DNA from: Metellina segmentata
Taxonomy: Eukaryota; Arthropoda; Arachnida; Araneae; Tetragnathidae
Assembly (NCBI GenBank): GCA_947359465.1
Contig: OX375873.1
Location: forward strand, 89,425,978 to 89,489,977
DNA length: 64,000 nucleotides
Reading direction: 5' to 3'
This document shows positions 54,701-64,000 of the stretch, piece after piece; position 1 is the stretch's first letter; every line of letters starts with the position of its first letter. The position numbers and the translations under genes were made by a program. The notes under the pieces were generated by a model. The model was given only the letters and a program-made list of their open reading frames with translations. It was not told where the DNA came from and did not search any database.

Positions 54701-55310
54701 TGACTGTATGTCTCGGTCAAATTATCCCTGCAATTTTACAAGTTTTGAATGCGGTTTATTTTCGTACGAATACCTCAAGTGCCATCTTTCCAACAAGCAA
54801 AAACCAGGACGCAAGTTTGAAGATGTAGTATACACTGCACATGAATTATCTCATAACCTTTCTGTTTCATCGCTTTCTTGATTTAAAAGCGTCTATACGT
54901 TTACGTGTAGCTAAATCCACGGATTTTCTTTAAGTTCCATTGAATTTCGTCCTGGCTCTCAAGCCATGGCAGGGATTCATCTAAGCAGGTGAATGCTTTG
55001 GAAGGAGTTGGAATATTGGGATTAGATTCATCAGGCTCATCATTTGTTAGACGTGCGGATTTCTGTGGGAGCAGATGATACAATTTAATCATCTATCGCT
55101 AAGAGCATCTGCGATCATCGTTGTTCGGATAACCAGTCGAAGGGACTATTTCTGAGGGATGAGCCGAGTGTGCACGTTGTCAGAAAACATAGTGGCAACC
55201 GAAGGAAGGCGAAGTATATAGTATGCCTTCAACTTTAAATAAACATTCCCAGCAATAAATTTTTCGACATTAGTCATTTTATTCGGTCTTTGGATAGCAT
55301 GCGAATGTAA
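54701..55310. other. Unassigned sequence
   Basis: Nothing recognised. Confidence 0.35.
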
Positions 55311-55412
55311 TAGATAATTTTGAAACTGATATTTTCTTCTTAATTTACTTAAGTATATTTCTAGATAATTTTGAAACTGATATTTTCTTCTTAATTTACA
55401 TAAGTATATTTC
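55311..55412. repeat. 51-bp tandem duplication, two copies
   Basis: TAGATAATTTTGAAACTGAT, then ATTTTCTTCTTAATTTAC(T/A)TAAGTATATTTC is present twice, with one substitution, starting at 55,311 and 55,362. Confidence 0.93.
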
Positions 55413-55482
55413 TTCAAAAGAAATAATTTCCAACACAGGATTAATTTAAGGAGGTGAACCGGGAGTTCATGCAGGCTAGAAT

Positions 55483-55545
55483 CATTCCCGAAATGAATAG
55501 CCCGTTGTGTTGCTCCAGTGCGACGTTAATTAATTACCTTTACGT
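55483..55545 (+). mobile_element. SINE tail fragment
   Basis: AATAGCCCGTTGTGTTGCTC, then CAGTGCGACGTTAATTAATT. Confidence 0.75.
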
Positions 55546-55679
55546 TTCCGTAATGATTTTGGAATTATAAACTAGTTATATAGTAGAAATCAAAGTTTTG
55601 TCAATTGCAGGTATCTACGACTCAATTCGTCAATAGTCGAAAAATTCACTGAACGCCAATGCTCATTTACACCCTCCAA

Positions 55680-55870
55680 GTGGTTTCAACGAAGTGTCCG
55701 TCACGATCTGACCAATTTTGCTAATGACGAGATATTTTATCAAGGTATTACTTTTTTTTTGTGGTGACGAGTTCAAGATCTGGCCAGTTCTCTTCTAAGT
55801 GCACGATAACTCGTTCATAGAGATCTGGTCAGTTTTGCTAAGGCGAGATACCTCATCGAGACAAGCATGA
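55680..55870. repeat. Copy of the palindromic CTCGTC repeat
   Basis: TGGTTTCAACGAAGTGTCCG, GATCTGACCAATTTTGCTAA, TGACGAGATATTTTATC, AAGATCTGGCCAGTTC and GCTAAGGCGAGATACCTC are the repeat's vocabulary on the minus strand. Confidence 0.7.
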
Positions 55871-55974
55871 GATTTGGATGTCAAAACGTGGTGTTGGAGT
55901 TAGTTACATCAGACAAACATTTTCGTACATTACAGGTAAAGATTATATTGTCCCTGAGGCACTTGTGCAACTCA

Positions 55975-56410
55975 GGGACGGCATTGCCAGTCGTTCACTT
56001 AACTGACCATCACCTGACCGTGGTTTGAAATTAAGTGGTGTTGACTTCGGATATTCCCCTTCAAGATTGATCCATGACAGTCGCTAATACTCCGTTGTGT
56101 TGCTCCAGTACGACGTTCATTAAAATACCTATGTACCTGACCGTGGTTTAAAATTACGTTGTGTTGACTTCGGTAATTGTTTTTTTTTTAAACTCACGTC
56201 GTACTGAAGCAACCCAACTGACTATTGACGACGGTCTGGGATCAATCCCTTAAGAGAGAGAGATCCGAGGACAACACCTCGCAATTTTAAACCACGGTCA
56301 GATGAGGTGTGTTGACTTCGGATCTTACCCAACAGAATTGATCCGCGAGTCTCCAGTAGTTCGTTTTGTTGCTTCAGTACGACGTTAATTAACTACCTAT
56401 AACCACCTAC
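55975..56410. mobile_element. Four SINE tail pieces in alternating orientation
   Basis: Plus pieces lie at about 56,008-56,135 (CTGACCGTGGTTTGAAATTA to GACGTTCATTAAAATACC) and 56,305-56,405. A short plus piece with CTGACCGTGGTTTAAAATTA lies at 56,138-56,175. A minus piece lies at 56,190-56,312 (CTCACGTCGTACTGAAGCAA to AACCACGGTCAGATGA). The minus piece is inserted between two plus pieces. Confidence 0.72.
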
Positions 56411-56489
56411 CCGTAATCGATTATTCCACAATCCTAACCATTTCGAAATGCAATCATGACAACGCTACTAGACACCATATTGACTTCCT

Positions 56490-57010
56490 CGACTCCTTTG
56501 CACTTTACAGACGGCCCCCCAACACGCGGCTCAAGCGAATCCATCCGAGCCACCACATCTCGGCATCTATCGCACGAACGAAACGCGCCAAACAGCGATC
56601 GGAAATGAAAGACGTTCCATGTCGGAAATAGTTATCGCGCATGGAGTTCGGAATTTATTACTCAACGATTGCAGACAGAGGGAGATAAAAGTGCCCCAGC
56701 GCTCATGCCCGAGACAGAAGTCGAGGGAGCCCCGGCCAAAGAACAGGAAGGATGCGTCGCTTTCTTTTATCAGATGCCTCCAGAGAGAGAAGTGAGGATC
56801 AAAATTCTTGGCGAGGTGCTTTCTGCTCCAACACGAGGCCACTCGATTTCGGTTATCAGTGTCGTTTCGCTTTGTTCCTCGGTTTAAGTGACATCGGAAC
56901 GGGAATGTCCTGCCGTGGCGGGGGACCGAGATAATAGCTGCTGCTTCGGGAAGGGTTTGTTTGCTGTGAAGAGGTGTAGTTGAGAGGTTTGCAACGCCTC
57001 AAACAATTGC
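56490..57010. other. GC-rich island
   Basis: Single-copy, CpG-rich sequence with open frames of 60-91 codons on both strands. No motif is recognised in any of them. It is similar in composition to the islands at 14.5, 37.1 and 48.7 kb. Confidence 0.35.
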
Positions 57011-57124
57011 AAGTGGCGTTACAAGCTTCCACCTCTCTCGAAAAGTGTCGGTTTCTTTCTTTTTTTCGTTTCAGAATACGATATTGAGCTAGTAGTGGTC
57101 AGAGAGGTTTGTCTGACAACCTGC

Positions 57125-57305
57125 AGGTAGATAGATAATTAACGTCGCACGGGAACAACACAACGGGCTATTGGTGACAGTCCGATGTCTAACCTTAAGA
57201 GAAAAACCGTGGACAAAGCATCGTAATTTTGAACCACGGTCAGATGACGAGCTCAAGATCTGACTGGAAACCCATTCTCCAAACTTCCACAGCACGTAAA
57301 CGTGA
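57125..57305 (-). mobile_element. SINE family B, head-truncated
   Basis: GTAGATAGATAATTAACGTC, GCACGGGAACAACACAACGG, TTTGAACCACGGTCAGATGA and CTCCAAACTTCCACAGCACG are in order. Confidence 0.77.
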
Positions 57306-57427
57306 GCCAACCAGTAGGTTCGGGTTATGTTGATTACTTTTCCTTATTGCGTTCTGGTCGTTTTCAGTGCTGCATTGTTTTGAGTATTTTACTCTATCTG
57401 GATTCAAAGGTAGATCATGCGGCATAT

Positions 57428-57545
57428 GAATTAACGTCATACTGGCCCGTCTAATTAACGTCAACGGGATATTGGTGACTGTCCGGCATCGATTCCGAAG
57501 AGAAAGATTCTCGAGGACAATACCTCATAACTTTGAATCTGGATT
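57428..57545 (-). mobile_element. SINE tail fragment
   Basis: ATTAACGTCATACTGG, a small local duplication of ATTAACGTCA, CGGGATATTGGTGACTGTCC and CGAGGACAATACCTCATAAC. A 92-codon frame that starts here runs on into unassigned sequence and shows no domain. Confidence 0.65.
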
Positions 57546-58620
57546 GTCTGAATTCGTGGTGGTGGTTCACAGGAAGAGAGCCCTCGCAAAATTTATTGTC
57601 GAGAGTGACGGAGACATTTTTAGTGAGGAACTTTCAGAGATATTCCTGAACAGAAAGAAGGTGGGGTTCCAGAGGTTACGTCGCAAAGGACGACAGGATT
57701 CCCCAACAGTGGTGCGGACAGCTAGCAATAATACATACTACCGAGGATAAGTCAAGAATAACGAATGAATCCTGCAAGAACCTGATACCATGAACCGATT
57801 CAAAATAAAACGGGTGTCTTAGATTTAAACTATTCTTATCGTCCCCCCCCTCGTTTTTCTATTATCAAGGTAGAAAGGACTACCTTTCTATCGCCTTTTA
57901 CATTAATTTACAAACTTATGCATATAAATATCCGTCCGACCTCATTAAATTATCTCGTGTCCTTGAAACCTTAAGACACAACGCATTGAAATTTGACCAG
58001 ATCTCCGAGAGAACTGACACCATCGCATACTCCTGTGCCTAGTGTCCTGAGACAGTGTACCAGTTTAAATAGGTGAGGGTTGAAAAGAACGTGACATCGA
58101 TGTGGCATATCTATCCAGAATGTTATAGCACATTACATGTGTACATACAGTATTTACATACCATCACATTAAATTGCACTGTGCATACAACATGCAAAAA
58201 AAATAATATCTTGGGATCACCAAGTTTTGATAAGTTTCTGAATCTCAACATGACAATAGTTTTGACCCTTGAGCTTTTCTTATAAGCTCTTGAGTCACCC
58301 TATTTTAAGGTGGTCGGAAGGTGTCCTGATGTGTCAAGATTAGGATTGCAATCCGATCCGGGCAATTCCTAGTCAGGATGAAGTAAGGGCGGGCAGAATG
58401 TGATGCAGGGCAGAGTTGTGCCGATTTCACCAGAGGAGCAATTTTCGGAATTGATTTATTTTAACCTCGTTAGGTAAGATGGAAATGGGCCATGTGCTGT
58501 AAAGAAGAGTCTCTCTTCCCTCGCCCAACTGGCTGATTTCAGTGACGCTCTTGGCAACACATCATGAACTGTCCCACCTGTTTCTCCTTCATCCCATTCA
58601 TCCGCGTGACACGGGTTCGA
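57546..58620. other. Unassigned sequence
   Basis: A run of eight C residues lies near 57,844. Nothing else is recognised. Confidence 0.35.
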
Positions 58621-58735
58621 ATCATAGTTTGTAAAGGCATGGATGTTGGTGATAATCTCTGATGGGAGTGTGATGTAATAACTATTACATCGAGTCCAAA
58701 GTTCGCGCATCATAAGGTTGCATGTTCAAATCAAA
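58621..58735. repeat. Short dispersed segment shared with 15.4 kb
   Basis: GTTTGTAAAGGCATGGATGT followed by TGGTGATAATCTC matches 15,377-15,415. The neighbouring GGGTTCGAATCATAG could be a B box, so this may belong to another tRNA-derived SINE. Confidence 0.4.
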
Positions 58736-59245
58736 TTTAAGTCCAATTCCAGTTCTATTTTTACATCTATTTATTAACAAAGACACTAACACGATGACAA
58801 TGAAACAAAGAGAATGGATAGGTCCATTCCAACGTAGTCTTCCTTCGACCACGTTCCAAATCAATCTGGCGAATTCCCCATCGGGTAGGAAAGATGCGCG
58901 TTTCAAATTCCCTTGCACATAGGGATTATCACAAGATCTGTGGCTAAGTTGCCACAGGGAATATGGAGGTTTGGTGGTCATTGGGTCCATTGGGTGCTTC
59001 TTCACAAATCAACGTCAATTCGCCCTCTGTAGCGTCGAAGATCAAAGAGGTCAAGGATCGCGCACTAGAGGAAAAACTAATAAATTTTAAAACTGCATAG
59101 AATAACTTCGGTGATATTATCCTGGAAGTATTCGGGAGTGGCACCCTACATGTTTCCGGCACCCCTTCGGTGTCTTGGTCAGGGTTCTGACTTCTGGAAT
59201 CATAGGTTCTTGGTTCTAATATTGAGTAAAGGTACGCTGTAGACT
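58736..59245. other. Unassigned sequence
   Basis: Frames of 106-119 codons on the minus strand have no recognised domain, and the longest ends in the SINE head that follows. Confidence 0.35.
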
Positions 59246-59247
59246 GG

Positions 59248-59412
59248 CTAGAATAGTAGATTAGCAACCTGAGAGCTGCGAGTTTGAAACTCGATCCAAC
59301 CAAAGACCGTTGTAGAAGTGGGGCTAACGCACGTTAAATCTTCCGTGGCCACAAATGTCCTCACATTGGCGTGGTGTCGAATTTTGGAAATAGGGGTGCC
59401 AACACAGGTTTG
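59248..59412 (+). mobile_element. SINE family B head and core
   Basis: GGCTAGAATAGTAGATTAGC (A-box region), GAGTTTGAAACTCGATCCAA (B box), CTAACGCACGTTAAATCTTC (core) and CACAAATGTCCTCACATTGG are present. The 3' half is missing. Confidence 0.8.
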
Positions 59413-59850
59413 GATGCTTGAAGTTTCCTGATTACCGCAGCATTGTTTCTGCGAGACTCGGTCAAAATTGAATATGTATTTCTTGCCAAACGGTCAAAAT
59501 GTTAGTAGGGGTCAGATACTACGACATGCACTTTCGTATATTCAGTGACATCATTGGACTTAACCCTCTCGGCGTCACGAAATTCCTCACCCCCGCAGTG
59601 CCGTTTGTAGTGACTCAATAACCACGTCTATTGGTTTAAATAAACCGAGAAAAACTATTGATCAAGAAGTTCAATACTAACCAGACGTCGATCAGATATA
59701 GAAGATTACAGGAACAGATATATGCTTGCCAACCCCTCAGATGGTTAAATTTTAACTTTTTCATCGAATTTTCGTAGAAATAATCGATTTTTTAATATAT
59801 TTAACAAAACTGCCATCAACTTTGTTGAACACGTCGTCAGAGGGAGATAT
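59413..59850. other. Unassigned sequence
   Basis: Nothing recognised. Confidence 0.35.
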
Positions 59851-59854
59851 ATAT

Positions 59855-60155
59855 ATGAATTAACGTCGCACTGGAGCAACACACCGAGTTATTGGCGATA
59901 GTGTTCGTGATCCATCCCGCAGGGAAGATCCAAAGACAACACCTTGTAATTTTGAACCACTGTCAGATGTGAAAGGGACAAACTTCAGCTGGGATACCAC
60001 TCTTCAAAATTCCACACCACGTCAAAGTGAGGACAAGCGTGTCCTCGACAGATTTAACGTGCACCAGCTTCCACGTTCACGACGATTTTGGGTTGGATCT
60101 AGTTTCCAACTCGCATCACTTTGTTTGCTAATCCGCTTTTCTACATCGACTCCAC
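59855..60155 (-). mobile_element. SINE family B, full length
   Basis: ATGAATTAACGTCGCACTGG, AACACCTTGTAATTTTGAAC, ATTTAACGTGCACCAGCTTC and GATTTTGGGTTGGATCTAGT are in order. The head side decays near 60,140. Confidence 0.8.
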
Positions 60156-61645
60156 AATTCGTCAGAACGAATACATACCATAAAAGAGTAGTTAGCATAA
60201 AAAAATTATCTTAACATAAAATAATTATCTTAACTCAAATTTCAGTAAGGTAGCAGTATTATTAAAATTCCAGATTTACATTGAATCTACAGTAAAATTG
60301 GCTTAATTAGTTTGATTAATCGTGCCCCTTTTATTTACTTTAAAATTCTTAGAGCATTAGGTAGCAGTCAGCAATAAGCTCAAAGGAATACGCTTGGAGA
60401 ATCACATCAAAGTGAAAAAACAAAAGTGGAAGAGTTGGGGAGGACTTCATAAGTCAACTAGATTTCTTTGCTAGGAATGCAGCATCAGTCAACCTTGTTT
60501 TGTTCTTGGATACTTAATCACCTTTCCAACTCGGTTCAAGAATTAATGATGCCTTACAATGCCTTGCGTGTTAGCTAAGGTGACACTAAAGCAATCCATC
60601 TTGGGATTTAAAAAACTATATACTCGGTGTAAAAAAGGTACTAGAAATTGCTATCCTAAGCACCATCAGACAGGAAAACTTTCGTTGAATTTAGACTGAA
60701 AAAGTTAATTGATTCAAGGGACAGTTGATGTTGTGTCAGAAAATTGGCTTTACTAAAGAAATCGATGGTTTCAAAGCAACAATGATGTTACCCAAATCGT
60801 ATATAGAAATCTTCACATATCGGTTGAGTAGATCTTCCTTTATCAGCAGATAAGATAAAGAACGGGAATATTCCTTTCTCTATTTATATCTATATCCTAT
60901 ATCACGAAAACTGTTCTTCGCCATCTCGAAAAAACAAGAGCTTACCATGATAGCTTTAAAAATGTTATTGTGCATTTTCCTTTTTTTTTTCGTTCTACTG
61001 GACGTTACAATGAATAATGATGGAACATTTCATAAAAAATCTATTTCTTTAAATACGAATAACAGAATGGAACAGATTAAACCGTAGAAAAAGCATCAAT
61101 CTTCCAGTGACGTAAAATAAGGACATTCAAACAAAAACGAGAACGTCAAAACTAATGCAAGAAAATATAAACAGAAGTCGTTCAAATAATAAAATATGAC
61201 GACGAAATAGAGTTTATTCCATTTTATATTAAAGGTTCTTTTCCACCCGATTTTCATGGATCTATTTATTGAAAGCGTGACACATTGGTTTCAGTGTAAA
61301 TCAAACTTCTTGCCTGAGATTTTGTAAATTTTTCTTTACACAAACATTAATTTTCAAATTATTTGTGATCCATTTAATGAGTCGCATCTCCGCTTCAAGT
61401 TATCATCAGTCGAATTAGAATCGGTTTTAATGTTCAAGGGATTATTTATTAGGTTCTTTGACCCTTTCAATCAACTTGGTGAAGCACCGGGTAAAATTTC
61501 TATTCGATTAACAACAAAGAAACTTTGATGGCAAAAAAAGTAATGTTGATAATTCATACCAATTTTTTAGTTGTATTGTTGATAAGGGACTGTTATGTAT
61601 CAATTCGGAACACCATCCTCTCTGCAAATAATCACTTTCATTTTA
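60156..61645. other. Unassigned AT-rich sequence
   Basis: Nothing recognised. Confidence 0.4.
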
Positions 61646-61647
61646 TG

Positions 61648-61870
61648 GTAGGTAGTGGAATTTCATCACACTGGAGCGACTCAAGGAGCTATAGGCGAGG
61701 GTTTGGGATCAATACCGAAGGGAAAGATTCTCGTAGTTTAAACCACGGTCAATACCTATCACACCCTACTCTTCGAACTTCCACGCCGCGCCAACGTGAG
61801 AAGATTTGAGGCTATGACAAATTTAACGTGCACCATCTCTCACGTACTCAGCGGCAGTTGCTAATCCATG
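61648..61870 (-). mobile_element. SINE family B with internal deletion
   Basis: GGTAGGTAGTGGAATTTCAT, CACACTGGAGCGACTC, GGGATCAATACCGAAGGGAA, CCACGCCGCGCCAACGTGAG and AATTTAACGTGCACCATCTC are present. About 40 bp of the body are missing. Confidence 0.77.
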
Positions 61871-62395
61871 TTGTTGGGAACACATACTCTGTCAATTTCA
61901 TCAGAAGGTCGATGGCACAAAACAAATGACGTCAAAAAAACTAAATCAATGCTTAACGCCTAATTTCTTGATGCATGTTACTATGTTAGTGTTTCCAAAT
62001 CTTTAATACATATTCATTCGTTTAGATGGCTCAAGATTTTGAATTCGAACCGGCAGAATTTGAATAGAAACTCAATTAGTGTCGATATTATGCAGTCTCT
62101 AGACTTTAAATGATTGATATACGTTGGGAAAATAAAAGCTTGCAAATCATCTAAATTTCTAATCTATCTAATTTAGAAATCTAATTTCTAGTCACAGCAA
62201 ACGGCTTTCCTCAAAGATATTCATTGTTTTCGTTAGAATAAGTTGACATGCTTTAACAACAGGGGCTGTAAAAGCGTTGGAGCTAAGGCGTTTCATATTT
62301 AATACTTCTGAAATCAGTTAGTATTTTGAATTGAACATGCTTACTTCGTTAAACGCACACTAAATTGTGAAGTCGAGTTTTCAATAGATCAAGTG
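61871..62395. other. Unassigned sequence
   Basis: A short local duplication (AAATTTCTAATCTATCTAAT with CTAATTTCTAG) lies near 62,153. Nothing else is recognised. Confidence 0.35.
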
Positions 62396-62398
62396 CTA

Positions 62399-62431
62399 TG
62401 GATTGGTTTGTATTGGATTGGATTGGATTGT
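62399..62431. repeat. (TTGGA)n microsatellite
   Basis: GGATTGGTTTGTATTGGATT followed by GGATTGGATTG. Confidence 0.85.
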
Positions 62432-62476
62432 CACACCGCTGTCATTTTTTACTAGGTTAGGGATAATTATATTGGG

Positions 62477-62760
62477 TTGGTTGGATATGTTTCTTATGGC
62501 ACAAGGCTCATATATGACCCAACTGCGCTAAACACAAGACACTATCAATTAATGGACATACACACACAAGTGAAGTTTTAGCAACACCAAAGAGAGAAAT
62601 ACACCCAGGTAAAGTAACAGGAATCTAGCACTAATTAGATCGAGGTCTACTGCATAAAATAGATTCCGAGCCACTGCGAATATTTATGACAGGACAAGGA
62701 TTTAAACCTTTGAGCTTGCTGGTCCAATGACCAAGCGTTTACCAACGTAATTTGATTTAA
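62477..62760 (-). mobile_element. SINE family D, most complete copy
   Basis: On the minus strand it starts TTGGTAAACGCTTGGTCATT (A-box-like) and reads AAGGTTTAAATCC (B-box-like) about 40 bp on. It then continues through TGGGTGTATTTCTCTCTTTG, TGTGTGTATGTCC and GTGTTTAGCGCAGTTGGGTC to a CCAACCAACC tail. The tail side matches five other places in the window. It does not share the GCACGTTAAAT core of families A-C. Confidence 0.65.
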
Positions 62761-64000
62761 ATGGAATGTTTGAATGCATGCAATAGGTAAATTTTTTTTA
62801 TTCATGAATAGTTAAATTCAAAACTCGCAATCCAATTTAGTATTTTGAAGGTCGTAAATGAATTATGGAAGTAAATTTTTCATTCTGTAATATTGAAGGT
62901 CATACGTTCATGTTAACTGACCTAAACGCTTTTCCCTTCACTTATAAAATGTATCAAATTACTCCCTTAGAAAACCATTTGTAAGTTTGAACCGAATGAT
63001 TAAGTTCCGAATCGCTACTTATGCTGTCAAGAAAAGAGTAAAAAATACAAGGACCAAGTTGCAGTGCATCATCTGCATTAAAATGTACATTTCCTTAAAC
63101 ACCTTGAGTTCTGCTACAACTTTTTTAGTTGCCTCTTATAAAAAATGCGCGAAACGAAAGTTATAAACTAATTGAGAAAATTATGTTTACCGATCAAAGT
63201 CACGCGACTTGAAACTTGTTTTACACTTTTGACATGGCGTGTTGGGTTTTTAAGGCACCCATCAATAGCTTTTCACATATCTTTAACTGTATCTCTGATG
63301 ATCGTATTTAAGAGAAGGATTATGCATGCTAAAGCGATGCAAAGTTATATTTTTCCAATCGTGAAGAGAAAGAATTAAAAAAAATGGTCCTCTCAGATTC
63401 GACTTTTTCTAAAAGAAATATATGGCAACTCCCAAAAGTGAGAAAAACTTTGAAGATTTTTTTAAAGCCCAAAACTTTATAAAAATAATAATATGAACTT
63501 TATTTTATAGGAATGATAAACTAGACACTTAAAACATATTAGTTTACAAAAGAGTTTTATATTCACGATAGAGAGAATTTTGGAAATTTTAAGTTTAAAA
63601 ACAATGGCACAAAATTGATTATAAACCCAGATTATTTCATACAGATAAAATATACACGCAAAAAAACTTTTCTTGCACATATTTGAGCATAGAAAAACCG
63701 AAATTATTGATTGAAAATTGTTTCAATCAATTGTTCAAAACAATTCAATTTGAAACACATTGTTAATGTTTTCACGAATATTTTTGCCTATTTCTCTCAT
63801 AGAAACGTTTTTACGATCGGTGCTCTGAAAGTCGTGATTTTTAAAAAAAATTTCTTGCCAAGACCCCAGAATTCAAGCGCATTACGGTCCCGGGATTATG
63901 ATGGGGTTCATAGTTGTAGTTCACATTGATACATAAACTTCAATGTTAATAAATTTAAAATCTTACAATATTTTAAAAGAATGGATTGTTTTTTCTTGTA
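62761..64000. other. Unassigned AT-rich sequence to the window end
   Basis: No gene or repeat is recognised. Short frames of 60-72 codons have no domain. Confidence 0.4.

Noticed and set aside
57472..57750. 92-codon frame as a gene
   Set aside because: It starts inside a SINE fragment and has no recognised motif.

Overview
This is animal nuclear DNA, most likely from an arthropod. The window is AT-rich and carries dense mariner/Tc1-type elements, tRNA-derived SINEs, minisatellites and a Jockey-like LINE fragment. I could not place the organism more exactly; a chelicerate or insect is a guess from the element types. I recognise no host protein-coding gene, rRNA or functional tRNA. The only full-length coding sequence is a mariner-superfamily transposase at 16,892-17,968 (minus strand).

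Layout. 1-12 kb: two copies of a TA-flanked foldback element (1,116-2,180 and 10,839-11,580), a roughly 65-bp minisatellite (4.13-4.60 kb), and a Helitron-like element (4,995-5,652) that carries two histone-type 3' stem-loops. 12-16 kb: two young SINEs with perfect target duplications, a diverged 45-bp minisatellite and a GC-rich island. 16.7-25.6 kb: a nested block. A 1.5-kb mariner sits exactly at bases 3-4 of a Helitron-like element, and a second copy of that Helitron-like element lies inverted 4.6 kb downstream. 25.9-34.8 kb: SINE-rich, ending in a deleted mariner with 127-bp inverted repeats. 35.4-37.1 kb: a tandem repeat of about 420 bp built around the palindrome GACGAGATATCTCGTC; a 24/23-bp minisatellite has expanded inside one unit. 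37.1-41.9 kb: a GC-rich island, then mostly unassigned sequence. 41.96-42.56 kb: a 51-bp minisatellite of twelve units. 43.6-46.1 kb: SINE fragments, a deleted Tc1, and a TTA-flanked inverted-repeat element holding a decayed Jockey fragment. 46.7-64 kb: SINEs, a T/G-rich degenerate repeat, a deleted mariner, two GC-rich islands and long unassigned stretches.

How the parts relate. Three SINE families (A, B and C, my labels) have different tRNA-like heads but share a central core around GCAC(C/G)TTAAAT; A and B also share their 3' half. A fourth family (D) is unrelated. Several copies are 5'-truncated and flanked by 10-16 bp direct repeats, as expected of target-primed reverse transcription by a LINE partner. 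The window reads as an intergenic or intronic transposon graveyard with a few recent insertions. SINE boundaries without a stated target duplication are approximate to about 10-20 bp.
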